Part shown: piece by piece, positions 26,198 to 35,080 of the stretch
Layout: each line of letters starts with the position of its first letter
How positions within the stretch are numbered: the first letter of the stretch is position 1
NCBI GenBank assembly: GCA_028716525.1
Contig: JAQUPQ010000027.1
Coordinates: 1-56,160, forward strand
DNA from: Terriglobia bacterium
GTDB lineage: Bacteria > Acidobacteriota > Terriglobia > JAIQFV01
Length of the DNA: 56,160 nt
Direction: 5' to 3'
The notes under the pieces: model-generated
Told to the model about the DNA's origin: nothing
Databases searched by the model: none
Seen by the model: only the letters and a program-made list of their open reading frames with translations
Made by a program: the position numbers and the translations under genes

Positions 26198-27343
26198 CTC
26201 ATCGTATCGCGTTTTCAGTTGGGAACGTTTGGCATGCCGGTCCATTGCCAATTGAATGAGTCGGTCAATCAGCTCGGAGTAACTGATCCCGCTGGCTTCC
26301 CATAACTTCGGATACATGCTGATCTTGGTAAACCCGGGAATAGTGTTCAGCTCATTCAAAATTACGCGGCCACTTTTTCTCTCCAGAAAGAAGTCGGCGC
26401 GCGCCATCCCCGAGCCGTCAATGGCCTTGAAGGCCTCGATCGCTAGATGCTGGACGCGTTTTCGCTGCGAGGCCGTCAATGGGGCGGGGATAATCAGACG
26501 CGAACCTTCATCGACGTACTTGGATTCATAGTCATAAAATTCACGCGCCGGAATGACTTCGCCGGGGACGGAGGCTATGGGATGCTCGTTTCCCAAGACA
26601 GAGCATTCAATTTCGCGTGCCTCAATTCCCTGCTCCACTAAAATCTTCTCATCGAACTCAAAGGCCTCCTGAATGGCCTCGTCGAGTTCGCCGGTCCCAT
26701 GGATTTTCCGTATCCCCACAGAGGAACCGGAGTTGGCCGGCTTCACAAAGCACGGGAAGCCGATGCTCCTGGCAACCTTCTTTCGAATTGCCGCGGGGCT
26801 GTGAAGATCTTGCCTTCGATACACCACAAATTTCACAACGGGAAGACCCGCCTCCCGAAACAGACGCTTCATGACATCCTTGTCCATCCCGACCGCAGAG
26901 GCCAGGACTCCGCCACTGACGTAAGGAATGTCTGCTAGCTCCAGTAATCCCTGGATCGTTCCATCTTCACCAAATCGGCCATGAAGTACCGGAAAGACAA
27001 CATCGAGACCGGCCAGCGAGTGCCCGGACTCCGCTGAGGGCTTCCCGCGCAAAGCCATAGGCGAAGCGCCGACGCTCGGATTGAAAGGCAACAACGCTTT
27101 GATTTCGGGGTCGGGTGGAATCAAGATCCGTTTTCCGGTTTTCATAACCTCCTGAGGGATCAATTTCCGCGCGCCTTCTCCCAAAAGCCAACGACCGGTC
27201 GGGGTAATTCCGATGGGCACCACCTCATATTTTTCTCGGTCGATGGCGGAGATGATGGAAGCAGCCGAGGCCAGAGAAACTTCATGCTCGGCGGATTTTC
27301 CGCCAAAGATTATTCCGACGCGTATTTTTTTTGTGCTCTTCAA
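26195..27343 (-). CDS. ddl: D-alanine--D-alanine ligase
   Basis: Joins two D-alanines with ATP for peptidoglycan synthesis in the cytoplasm. Seen in order: VGIIFGGKSAEHEVSLASA (N-terminal domain), VFPVLHGRFGEDGTIQGLLELADIPYVSGG, GFPCFVKPANSGSSVGIRK (ATP-grasp), EARBE-type EAREIECSVLGN, and ARADFFLERKSGRVILNELNTIPGFTKISMYPKLWEASG with metal ligands near the end. The 382-residue length is typical. Only 6 bases separate it from the asnS stop upstream on the same strand, so asnS-ddl is probably one transcript. Confidence 0.97.
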   Translation of the reverse strand: MKSTKKIRVGIIFGGKSAEHEVSLASAASIISAIDREKYEVVPIGITPTGRWLLGEGARKLIPQEVMKTGKRILIPPDPEIKALLPFNPSVGASPMALRGKPSAESGHSLAGLDVVFPVLHGRFGEDGTIQGLLELADIPYVSGGVLASAVGMDKDVMKRLFREAGLPVVKFVVYRRQDLHSPAAIRKKVARSIGFPCFVKPANSGSSVGIRKIHGTGELDEAIQEAFEFDEKILVEQGIEAREIECSVLGNEHPIASVPGEVIPAREFYDYESKYVDEGSRLIIPAPLTASQRKRVQHLAIEAFKAIDGSGMARADFFLERKSGRVILNELNTIPGFTKISMYPKLWEASGISYSELIDRLIQLAMDRHAKRSQLKTRYDE

Positions 27344-27349
27344 AATGAC

Positions 27350-28699
27350 CTAGGGGTAGTTGCGATTAATGGTTCGGGGGAACGGGATGGATTCCCGTAA
27401 ATGTTCAATTCCGCAGATCCACGTGACACAGCGCTCGATGCCCATCCCGAATCCGCCGTGGGGCACGCTGCCATACTTGCGCAGATCCAGATACCAGGTA
27501 AAGGCCTCGGGCGGCAAATGATGTTCTTGAATGCGCCGAACCAGGCCCTCATAACTCGACATGCGCTCTCCCCCACCGATGATTTCGCCATATCCCTCTG
27601 AAGCCAGCACGTCGACGCAGCAGGCGAGTTCCGGGCGTTCCGGATCCGGTTCCATATAGAAGGCCTTAACTTGGCTGGGGTAATGATGCACCATCACAGG
27701 CCGGTCAAAGGATTCAGAAATGGCTGTTTCATCGGGAGCTCCGAAATCGCCGCCCCACTGAAAATCAATTCCCTTCTCGCCCAGCAGCTTCACGGCAGCA
27801 TCATAGTGAAGGCGCGGAAAAGGTTTCCGGACCTTTTCGAGGGGGGCTGTGGAACGTTCTAGGACGGTCAACTCCGCACGTCGGTCGTTCAGTACACGCT
27901 CCACAATAAAGCAGATAAAATCTTCGGCCAGATTCATGACATCTTCCAAGTGCGCAAAGCTCATTTCCGGCTCGACCATCCAGAATTCCGTGAGATGGCG
28001 ACGGGTCTTGGATTTCTCCGCTCGAAATGTGGGGCCGAAACAATAGGTCTTGCCAAAAGCCGCCGCGGTGGCTTCGTTGTACAGTTGCCCCGATTGCGTC
28101 AGGTAGGCCTTCTGATCGAAATATTCGACCTCAAACAAAGTGGTGGTTCCTTCGCAAGCCGCGGGAGTAAAGATGGGCGTATCGACGAGAACAAAACCGT
28201 GCGAATCGAAATAGTCGCGCACCGCGCGAATGACGTCATGACGAATTTTTAGAATGGCGTGTTGCCGCGAAGACCGCAGCCAGAGGTGCCGGCGATCCAA
28301 TAAAAACTCAATGCCGTGCTCCTTGGGAGAAATCGGATAGGGGTCTTTCTCCGAGACCACTTGCAGCGGGCGGACGTCCTCGACTCCCAACTCCACACCG
28401 CCCGGGGCGCGATCCTCTTTTCGCACCGACCCTCGCACGATCACCGAAGATTCCTGGGTCAAGCACCGGGTGGCCTCAAACACTTCCGGGCTTACTTCTT
28501 TCTTGGATACCACTCCTTGCACCAAGCCGGTGCCGTCTCGAAAGATGGGAAACAAGAGTTTGCCGCTCTCCCGCAGGTTATAAAGCCAACCCCGAATTTC
28601 AACGGTCTGGCCGACATGCTCGCCCAACTTGTCAACTGAAACCCAATCCAAAGGCGTCCTCCGTGTGGGCGCCTGCTCCTCGAGCGGCAAGCGCTTCAA
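27350..28699 (-). CDS. asnS: Asparagine--tRNA ligase
   Basis: Class IIb synthetase charging tRNA-Asn. The N-terminal OB anticodon domain covers about 25-125 ([32 protein letters not shown]). The catalytic part shows motif 2 in [22 protein letters not shown] and motif 3 in [16 protein letters not shown]. The Asn-type rather than Asp-type assignment rests on [31 protein letters not shown]. The 449 residues fit the family. Presence of AsnS means direct charging of asparagine is possible, though GatCAB may also exist elsewhere. Confidence 0.95.
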   Translation of the reverse strand: MKRLPLEEQAPTRRTPLDWVSVDKLGEHVGQTVEIRGWLYNLRESGKLLFPIFRDGTGLVQGVVSKKEVSPEVFEATRCLTQESSVIVRGSVRKEDRAPGGVELGVEDVRPLQVVSEKDPYPISPKEHGIEFLLDRRHLWLRSSRQHAILKIRHDVIRAVRDYFDSHGFVLVDTPIFTPAACEGTTTLFEVEYFDQKAYLTQSGQLYNEATAAAFGKTYCFGPTFRAEKSKTRRHLTEFWMVEPEMSFAHLEDVMNLAEDFICFIVERVLNDRRAELTVLERSTAPLEKVRKPFPRLHYDAAVKLLGEKGIDFQWGGDFGAPDETAISESFDRPVMVHHYPSQVKAFYMEPDPERPELACCVDVLASEGYGEIIGGGERMSSYEGLVRRIQEHHLPPEAFTWYLDLRKYGSVPHGGFGMGIERCVTWICGIEHLRESIPFPRTINRNYP

Positions 28700-28777
28700 G
28701 CGAATCGCAATAATTTAACAAATCCGAAGCTTTTTGCCTAGAAACCTCAAAGAGGTGACAAGGCCTCAAACCCATCC

Positions 28778-30511
28778 TCAGTAGCCTAGGGCAACTCCAT
28801 GGCGGCGAGGGTCTGCCGCACCGAGGCGCACCCCCGTCTTCGGGTCAATCAGGATGGCCTGCACATCGCCAAGGAATTCATTTCCTCCTGAAGAAGAGTG
28901 CATTAGCTTTAATGTGTATCCTTCGCTTTCGAGAATGTGCAGTGTGTCTGGAGAGAAGCCGATGGGTTCAACATCCAGCCGATCCGGCATCCATTGGTGA
29001 TGGATCCGGGGTGCGTCCACGGCTTCCTGAATGTTCATCCCAAAATCGATCACGTTGACGAGGGTTTCAAGCACGGTGTTGATGATGGTGGGACCACCCG
29101 GACTCCCCAGAACCAAAAAGAGATCTCCGTTTTTTAAAATAATCGTGGGGGTCATGGCCGAAAGAGGCCGCTTTCCCGACTGGATGGAATTGTTTTGGGA
29201 CTGGATGAGCCCGAACATGTTCGGGGCGCCGGGCTTGGATGTGAAATCGTCCATCTCGTCATTCAATAAGAAACCCGCTCCGGCAACGGTGACGCCGCTT
29301 CCATATCCGGCATTGAGCGTGTATGTGTTGGCAACGGCGTTTCCCTGGGCATCAACGACGGAATAGTGGGTTGTTTCCGTCTCTTCGGCCTTTGTAAGAT
29401 CCGGGTTGTGAACCGCGGCGCTGGGTGTGGCTTTGTGGGGATCGATGGATTCTTTCAAGGAATCGGCATACTTCTTAGAGACTAACTGTGCAACCGGCAC
29501 ATGAACGAAGTCGGCATCCCCCAGGTACTTGGCCCGGTCTGCAAAAGCACGCCTCATGGCTTCGGCTTCCAGGTGCAGTTCTTGGGCCGATAAGGCGCCC
29601 ATGGATTTCAAATCATACGGCTCCAATATGTTGAGCATTTCGATGAGGGCAATGCCTCCCGAACTGGGCGGAGGCGCCGAGATGATTTCGTACCCGCGGT
29701 AGCTGCCTTCGATGGGCTTACGAATCTTTGCCTCGTAATTCTTTAGATCCTCCAAGGTGATCAGTCCACCATGAGCCGACATATCATTGGCCAGGTCGCG
29801 GGCCGTTTTTCCCTCATAGAATTCCTGGGGACCGTATTTGGCAATGCGCTCGAGCGTAGCGGCCAGTTCGGGCTGCTTGAAGACCTCACCCGGCTCATAA
29901 ATCTTTCCCTGGCGCAAAAAGATGCGATTGGATTCAGGGAACTTGGAGAGCAACGGCGCTGCATTTCTTAGCGACTGGCTCAACGGATAACTCACTACAA
30001 ATCCACCACGGGCAAGCCGGATAGCCGGCTCGATCACCTCCGCCCAGGACAAGGTTCCGTAGTGCGTGAGCGCCAAATACATCCCCGCTACAGTTCCGGG
30101 CACTCCCACCGCCCGATACCCCACCGTGCTGGCGTCTTTGACCAGTTGTCCGCTGCTGTCGACATACATGTCTCGGCTGGCTTTGGCGGGAGCCTTCTCT
30201 CGATAATCAATGAACGAGGTTTCCCCGTTTTTCAATCGCACGAGCATGAAACCGCCTCCGCCAATGTTCCCCGCGAACGGATGCGTCACCGCCAGGGCGA
30301 ATCCTACGGCGACCGCGGCATCAACGGCATTGCCCCCTTTGCGAAGAATGTCGACGCCGACTTGGCTGGCATAGGAATCGGAAGTGGACACCATCCCGTG
30401 TTCTCCGCGGACAGGAGCCGGGGACGCTGCAGTCAATAGGCCCGGAGTAAGTAAGGCAAGTGAAAGGCTGACGACAAAACACGCCACGGAGCTCCTGGCA
30501 TGAATTTTCAT
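28778..30511 (-). CDS. ggt: Gamma-glutamyltransferase
   Basis: Exported enzyme that cleaves or transfers the gamma-glutamyl group of glutathione and related compounds and matures by self-cleavage. The 577 residues start with a signal peptide (SSVACFVVSLSLALLTPGLLTAA). The body has GEHGMVSTSDSYAS, GGNAVDAAVAVGFALAVTHPFAGNIGGGGFML and a late TTHYSVVDAQGNAV with the nucleophile Thr at the autoprocessing site, then NDEMDDFTSKPG and SAMTPTIILKNG. I start at 30511 because GGAGGAA lies five bases upstream; the frame is open for seven more codons. It is one of several peptide-related secreted enzymes here. Confidence 0.95.
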   Translation of the reverse strand: MKIHARSSVACFVVSLSLALLTPGLLTAASPAPVRGEHGMVSTSDSYASQVGVDILRKGGNAVDAAVAVGFALAVTHPFAGNIGGGGFMLVRLKNGETSFIDYREKAPAKASRDMYVDSSGQLVKDASTVGYRAVGVPGTVAGMYLALTHYGTLSWAEVIEPAIRLARGGFVVSYPLSQSLRNAAPLLSKFPESNRIFLRQGKIYEPGEVFKQPELAATLERIAKYGPQEFYEGKTARDLANDMSAHGGLITLEDLKNYEAKIRKPIEGSYRGYEIISAPPPSSGGIALIEMLNILEPYDLKSMGALSAQELHLEAEAMRRAFADRAKYLGDADFVHVPVAQLVSKKYADSLKESIDPHKATPSAAVHNPDLTKAEETETTHYSVVDAQGNAVANTYTLNAGYGSGVTVAGAGFLLNDEMDDFTSKPGAPNMFGLIQSQNNSIQSGKRPLSAMTPTIILKNGDLFLVLGSPGGPTIINTVLETLVNVIDFGMNIQEAVDAPRIHHQWMPDRLDVEPIGFSPDTLHILESEGYTLKLMHSSSGGNEFLGDVQAILIDPKTGVRLGAADPRRHGVALGY

Positions 30512-30601
30512 TTGTTCCTCCGCACACTTCAATTGGGATTCAGAGGGTCGGGCGACAAAAAGAGGAGCGCCGGTCCTCGGGTCGATATGGGCCGGGAGAT
30601 C

Positions 30602-31342
30602 CTACGATTTCTCGCTGACGATAATCATGCGAGGGCTGGAAATGGAGAAGGGCAAGCGATCCCGCCCGCCGAATGTGGAAACAATCCGCATTCCGGCTCT
30701 CTCGATCATGTCCTCGATTTCGGCGAGTGAATACAGACGGTAGTCGAATTCCAGCTCCCGCCGCTCGGCGCCATCAATAATAATTCGCCGCGTATGAATT
30801 CGTCCGGTGCGGGCGTTGAAACTGGCGTCTTCCAAGTACAAATATCCCGGAGTAATTTCTTCCCAGCGACGGGGTTGCGCCTCGACGCGGTGAAGGTGCC
30901 AGTCTCGATTGGCGGTCTCCAGAAGAAAGCGTCCGCCTTTTCTTAGCGCTTTGGATACGTTATTCAGCGCGGTCACATTCTCGCGGTGAGGGAAGTATCC
31001 GAAGCTGGTGAAATAGCAATAGGCGCCGTCGAATTCATTTTTGAATTTTAATCGCCGCATATCGCCCACTTCAAAACGAGCGTTGCTCTTGAGTCGCTTG
31101 GCTGCTTCTTGCGCCATGGCGATAAAGCGCTCGCTCAAATCAACGCCGGTCATTTTAAAATCGGCCCCCAGCAGCAGAGCATGGCGGCCATGGCCGCAGG
31201 CGATATCCAGGACTTTGGAACCTTTGGCCAGGTTTAATCCGCTTTTGATGAACTGGGCTTCGCCCGTGTTACGCTCCGGTGTGAAGGTGTGCATGTAGAT
31301 GCGATCGTAATCCTCGTTGAAGGCGTGCTCGAACCATTCCAT
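30602..31342 (-). CDS. Class I SAM-dependent methyltransferase
   Basis: A Rossmann-fold methyltransferase of 246 residues. SAM-binding motif I is KVLDIACGHGRHALLLGA (about 42-60), followed by MTGVDLSERFIAMA, FEVGDMRRLKF and FDGAYCYFTSFGYF. The C-terminal half forms the usual substrate-binding beta sheet. The product of methylation cannot be told. GGGGAG sits four bases before the ATG. It is divergent from the SSS transporter. Confidence 0.88.
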   Translation of the reverse strand: MEWFEHAFNEDYDRIYMHTFTPERNTGEAQFIKSGLNLAKGSKVLDIACGHGRHALLLGADFKMTGVDLSERFIAMAQEAAKRLKSNARFEVGDMRRLKFKNEFDGAYCYFTSFGYFPHRENVTALNNVSKALRKGGRFLLETANRDWHLHRVEAQPRRWEEITPGYLYLEDASFNARTGRIHTRRIIIDGAERRELEFDYRLYSLAEIEDMIERAGMRIVSTFGGRDRLPFSISSPRMIIVSEKS

Positions 31343-31379
31343 AAGCTCCCCTGCCTTGTGTCTTCAAAATCCGCAAATG

Positions 31380-31385
31380 ATTATA
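31380..31385 (-). promoter_or_regulatory. Possible -10 box of the methyltransferase gene
   Basis: The minus strand reads a perfect TATAAT here, about 38 bases before the methyltransferase ATG. No good -35 box lies 16-18 bases upstream, so this is a partial promoter at best. Confidence 0.35.
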
Positions 31386-31451
31386 TTCAAATTTTTGAGG
31401 AGTGGGAGACATTTGTATCTTTCGTGCGGCTCCCGGTTCGCAGTGACTTGC

Positions 31452-31480
31452 TTGACTCCCTATTTCTTTCCTACTAGACT
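31452..31480 (+). promoter_or_regulatory. Predicted sigma70-type promoter for the SSS transporter
   Basis: TTGACT at 31452-31457 and TAGACT at 31475-31480 are 17 bases apart. A transcript from about 31487 would begin after the early in-frame ATGs of this frame, which supports the later TTG start at 31563. Confidence 0.5.
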
Positions 31481-31562
31481 CACGCAAATTTGTCCACGAG
31501 AGCTTGGAAAGGCGCGGAGTTCATCAGGTCCATCCAAGGCTTTCGAGTCGGGAGTCAAGGGT

Positions 31563-33089
31563 TTGGGGCTGAAACCTCTGGATTTCGCCATCATCATCGT
31601 GTATCTCGTGGGCATCACGCTATTTGGTGTCCACTTTCGTACCAAGCAAAAGTCCATCAAAGATTACTTTCTGGGCGGAAAGACCGTTCCCTGGTGGGCC
31701 ATTTGCCTGTCCATTGTGGCGACGGAAACCTCCACGCTTACGGTCATCGGGACTCCCGGAATCGCCTACGGCGGAAATCTCGCATTCATCCAAATTGTGT
31801 TCGGTTATGTGGTGGCCCGTTTCATTATCGCCTTCTTGTTTATCCCGCATTATTACAAAGGCGAGTTGTATACCGCCTATGAATTGATGCGACGGCGATT
31901 CGGACCGCGCATTAAGAATTACACGGCCTCCATTTTTTTGGTCATGCGGGGGCTGGCTGAAGGGGTGCGCGTTTTCGCCATTTCCATTGTCGTGAACATC
32001 GCACTTTCAGCCCTGTTCCGGGATCTCGGAATACGGCATGGAGATGTGTGGTCGATCGTGATCATTACGTTGCTCACGCTTCTTTACACTTTTGAGGGCG
32101 GCATGACAGCCGTCATTTGGACCGACGTTATTCAGTTGTGCATCTATGTGGCCGGAACATTGGTGGCTTTCGTTATGATTTGGCAACGCATTCCCGGCGG
32201 AATGCCGCAAATTCTCAGCGCGGCGGCAAACAAACTCACTTTTCTGGATTTCACTTTTTCGTTAACCAAGACCTATACCTTTTGGGCCGGTGTCTTCGGC
32301 GGGACTTTTCTGACCATGGCAAGTCACGGAACCGATCAGTTGATTGTTCAGCGTCTCCTGACGGCGCGCAATGAACACGACAGCAAGAAGGCGCTCATGA
32401 CCAGCGGTTTCGTGGTTCTTTTCCAGTTTTCGCTGTTCCTCTTCATCGGGGTCATGCTGTGGGTTTACTATCAGAGATTTCCCACCTCCATACCTTTTCC
32501 GACCAATGATTACATCTATCCGACCTTTGTGATCACACAGCTCCCTTCGGGAATATCGGGGTTGATCATCGCAGCCATTCTGGCGGCGGCCATGGCCAAC
32601 CTGTCGAGTTCGTTCAATTCGTTAGCCTCGACAACCCTCATGGATTTCTATAAACCTCTCTTCCGGCCCGAAGGAAGCGATGCGCATTACTTGCGGCTGT
32701 CGCGCTGGCTAACGGTTGCGTGGGGGCTGGTACTGATTGGAATTGCGATCTTGGCTCGCCACTGGGGATCTGTCCTGGAGGCCGGCCTGACAATTGCTTC
32801 GGTGACCTATGGTGCTCTTCTAGGAGTTTTTCTTCTCGGCGTATTGACCCGTCGAGCCACCGAGCGAGGGTGTATGGTGGGAATGACCCTGAGTTTGCTC
32901 GTTATGGTGGCGATTCAATTTTATCCTTCCTGGGCGCCGCGATGGAATGAAATCGTGCCGGCCGGCTGGATGACCATTGCCCCGCAACACATTGCCCGGA
33001 TTGGTTGGCCTTGGTACACGTTAATCGGGACGCTGGTGACCTATTCGATCGGCATGCTGTTCAGCCGGCCCCAATTGAAAGCAGACTGA
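31563..33089 (+). CDS. Sodium:solute symporter (SSS family)
   Basis: An inner-membrane carrier that couples sodium entry to uptake of a small solute. The 508 residues form about 13 membrane segments. The family core is LDFAIIIVYLVGITLFGV, followed by DYFLGGKTVPWWAICLSIVATETSTLTVIGTPGIAYGGN and then the sodium-site region HGTDQLIVQRLLTARN. I choose TTG 31563: GGAG lies eight bases upstream, a promoter lies just before it, and the added N-terminal stretch from 31317 would be polar and would overlap the methyltransferase gene. Substrate is unknown. An APC permease follows 29 bases downstream. Confidence 0.9.
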   Translation: MGLKPLDFAIIIVYLVGITLFGVHFRTKQKSIKDYFLGGKTVPWWAICLSIVATETSTLTVIGTPGIAYGGNLAFIQIVFGYVVARFIIAFLFIPHYYKGELYTAYELMRRRFGPRIKNYTASIFLVMRGLAEGVRVFAISIVVNIALSALFRDLGIRHGDVWSIVIITLLTLLYTFEGGMTAVIWTDVIQLCIYVAGTLVAFVMIWQRIPGGMPQILSAAANKLTFLDFTFSLTKTYTFWAGVFGGTFLTMASHGTDQLIVQRLLTARNEHDSKKALMTSGFVVLFQFSLFLFIGVMLWVYYQRFPTSIPFPTNDYIYPTFVITQLPSGISGLIIAAILAAAMANLSSSFNSLASTTLMDFYKPLFRPEGSDAHYLRLSRWLTVAWGLVLIGIAILARHWGSVLEAGLTIASVTYGALLGVFLLGVLTRRATERGCMVGMTLSLLVMVAIQFYPSWAPRWNEIVPAGWMTIAPQHIARIGWPWYTLIGTLVTYSIGMLFSRPQLKAD

Positions 33090-33118
33090 TACGCACGGAT
33101 ACTCCCAAAGGGTCCAGG

Positions 33119-34516
33119 ATGTCGAGACCTTCTGAAAAATTAATCCGAGGACTAACGCTTGTCGATGCTTCCTCGATTGTTATTGGAACCGTCATCGGGA
33201 CAGGTATTTTCATTGTGCCGGCGTATATGGCGCAGGCGGTCCGCACTCCCCTGCTGGTGTTTGCCGTATGGATAGTGGCGGGGTTGCTGTCATTGGCGGG
33301 AGCGCTGACCTATGCGGAATTGGGCGCCGCCTTTCCCGCGGCCGGCGGCGAGTACGTTTACATTCGTGAGGCTTATGGCTCGCTTTTCGGATTTATGTAC
33401 GGATGGACCTATTTTCTCGTCGGCAAGACGGGCTCGCTGGCGACCCTCGCTACCGGTTTCGCACTGTATTTTGCCGATCTCCATCCCCTGTCGAGAGTGT
33501 ATTTTCGTTACCAGTACAGCTTCTTCGGCCACCCCGCAGCCTTGACCCTGAGCGACCAAGTGCTCATGGCTATTGGAGTGATTGCCTTTCTTTCGCTGGT
33601 GAACGTTTTCGGTGTGGTGACCGGAGGCCGGCTTCAAAGTTTCCTTACGGCCCTCAAGGTGGGGACCCTGTTGTTGATTGTGGCGCTGGCATTGATTCTG
33701 GGACACGGGACGATTTCAAATTTCTCCACGCATCTCACCCCGGTCGCTCAGGCGGGGTTGATCAGCCTGTTCGGTGTTGCCATGATCAAAGCCCTGTGGG
33801 CGTACGACGGCTGGAACAATTGCAACATGGTCGCCGGTGAGGTTCGAAATCCGCAACGCAATATTCCCCTTTCCCTTATTTATGGGACCGGTGGCGTGAT
33901 GCTGCTTTATCTGCTCGTTAATTTCGCTTATTTCTATGTTCTTCCCATCGATCGCGTGGCTGCTTCTCCTCGCGTTGCGGCCGATGTGGCCAAGACTTTC
34001 TTGGGCTCGATGGGCGGAAAATTCGTCGTGGTGGCGGTGCTCATTTCGACGTTTGCGGCCATCAATGGATCCATCCTGTCGGGCGCTCGAATATACTTTG
34101 CCATGGCGGAAGACCGGCTGTTTTTTGCCAAGGTGGCATCCGTTCATCCCCGATTCAGAACCCCGGTGTTTTCGATCCTCTTGCAGGCCATCTGGGCGTC
34201 CTTACTGACCTTGACCGGGACTTACGACCAGTTGCTCACGTACGTTATTTTTGCGGAGTGGATTCTGTACGGGTTGGGCACCGCCAGTGTTTTTGTGTTA
34301 CGCAAGAAATATCCCCATATCGAGCGGCCCTATCGAACCTGGGGGTATCCCGTGGTGCCCTTGCTATTCGTTTTTGCGGCTGTCCTGCTTCTCGGCAATG
34401 TGTTGGTCACGGACACCAAAGATTCGCTGATGGGATTGTTCCTCATCGTCTTAGGTCTACCCGCCTACGGGTTATGGAGGCGGAAAGCCCTGGCGACTGG
34501 GAATGCTGGAGACTGA
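33119..34516 (+). CDS. APC-superfamily amino acid permease
   Basis: A 465-residue inner-membrane amino-acid transporter or exchanger with about 12 membrane segments. Segment 1 shows GTVIGTGIFIVPAYMAQAV, the glycine-rich substrate-binding break. Others include LAGALTYAELGAAFPAAGGEYVYIREAYG, the consensus amphipathic motif of the superfamily, then WAYDGWNNCNMVAGEVRNPQRNIP. The wide resemblance is to LAT/SteT-type exchangers. I start it at ATG 33119 (MSRPSEKL); the frame runs back into the SSS gene. Co-transcription with the SSS gene is likely. Confidence 0.9.
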   Translation: MSRPSEKLIRGLTLVDASSIVIGTVIGTGIFIVPAYMAQAVRTPLLVFAVWIVAGLLSLAGALTYAELGAAFPAAGGEYVYIREAYGSLFGFMYGWTYFLVGKTGSLATLATGFALYFADLHPLSRVYFRYQYSFFGHPAALTLSDQVLMAIGVIAFLSLVNVFGVVTGGRLQSFLTALKVGTLLLIVALALILGHGTISNFSTHLTPVAQAGLISLFGVAMIKALWAYDGWNNCNMVAGEVRNPQRNIPLSLIYGTGGVMLLYLLVNFAYFYVLPIDRVAASPRVAADVAKTFLGSMGGKFVVVAVLISTFAAINGSILSGARIYFAMAEDRLFFAKVASVHPRFRTPVFSILLQAIWASLLTLTGTYDQLLTYVIFAEWILYGLGTASVFVLRKKYPHIERPYRTWGYPVVPLLFVFAAVLLLGNVLVTDTKDSLMGLFLIVLGLPAYGLWRRKALATGNAGD

Positions 34517-34610
34517 CGCACGATATCCCTAATCACACAACTGCTTCTTCTGCATTTTGAAGTGCGGGGAATGCTCAATTAAGTTTTACAAAATTATACG
34601 ATTGAAAACT

Positions 34611-34640
34611 TGACGTTGAAGCAAGCCTATTGCTATTGTC
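34611..34640 (+). promoter_or_regulatory. Predicted promoter of the small secreted protein gene
   Basis: TTGACG (34611-34616) and TATTGT (34635-34640) are 18 bases apart. The surrounding 34570-34630 stretch is AT-rich. Transcription would start near 34647, giving a leader of about 37 bases that carries a GAGGGAGGG ribosome site. Confidence 0.45.
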
Positions 34641-34683
34641 CCAAGTGTCCAACTAAACATCTCAACAAGAGGGAGGGTTTCCC

Positions 34684-35025
34684 ATGAGTCGAAAACTGAG
34701 CTCCATCTTATTGATGCTTGCTCTCGTGCTGAGCTCGACTTTGGTTTTTGCCGCTGATAGCAGCTGGTCCGGCGTAATTAGCGATTCGCATTGCGGCGCC
34801 ATGCACAACAAGGCGAGTCAAAAAGCTTCGGATTGCGTCGAGAAATGCGTGAAGGGCGGAAATCAATACGTACTTGTAAATAGCCAGGACGGAAAGGTTT
34901 ACAAGCTCGATCCTCAAGACCAGGCCAAGGGTCACGGTGGACACGAAGTGACCGTATCCGGCAGTCTCGATGGCGATACCATTCACGTGACGTCAATTAC
35001 CATGGCGGCCAAGTCCGGCCAGTAG
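34684..35025 (+). CDS. Small secreted cysteine-containing protein (DUF5818-like)
   Basis: A 113-residue exported protein. Residues 1-23 are a signal peptide (SSILLMLALVLSSTLVFA). The mature part begins with WSGVISDSHCGAMH and has three cysteines, Cys37, Cys51 and Cys55, then a beta-rich end (QYVLVNSQDGKVYKL, HEVTVSGSLDGDTIHVTSI). I recognise this as the kind of small secreted protein common in acidobacterial genomes (DUF5818-like), from memory, without a search. Function is unknown. It has its own promoter, a strong GAGGGAGGG ribosome site and a strong terminator, so it is a single-gene unit and may be well expressed. Confidence 0.8.
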   Translation: MSRKLSSILLMLALVLSSTLVFAADSSWSGVISDSHCGAMHNKASQKASDCVEKCVKGGNQYVLVNSQDGKVYKLDPQDQAKGHGGHEVTVSGSLDGDTIHVTSITMAAKSGQ

Positions 35026-35047
35026 ATTTTGGCGGCATCAGCATTCA

Positions 35048-35080
35048 GGCATTCTCTTTCAGAGAATGCCTTTTTGTTTT
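35048..35080 (+). terminator. Strong intrinsic terminator
   Basis: GGCATTCTCT (35048-35057) pairs perfectly with AGAGAATGCC (35061-35070) around a three-base loop, followed by TTTTTGTTTT. It ends the small secreted protein transcript, converging with truB. Confidence 0.9.

Noticed and set aside
31317-31562. N-terminal extension of the SSS transporter to ATG 31317
   Set aside because: It overlaps the divergent methyltransferase gene, has no ribosome site, and would cross the predicted promoter at 31452-31480. The first membrane segment starts after 31563.
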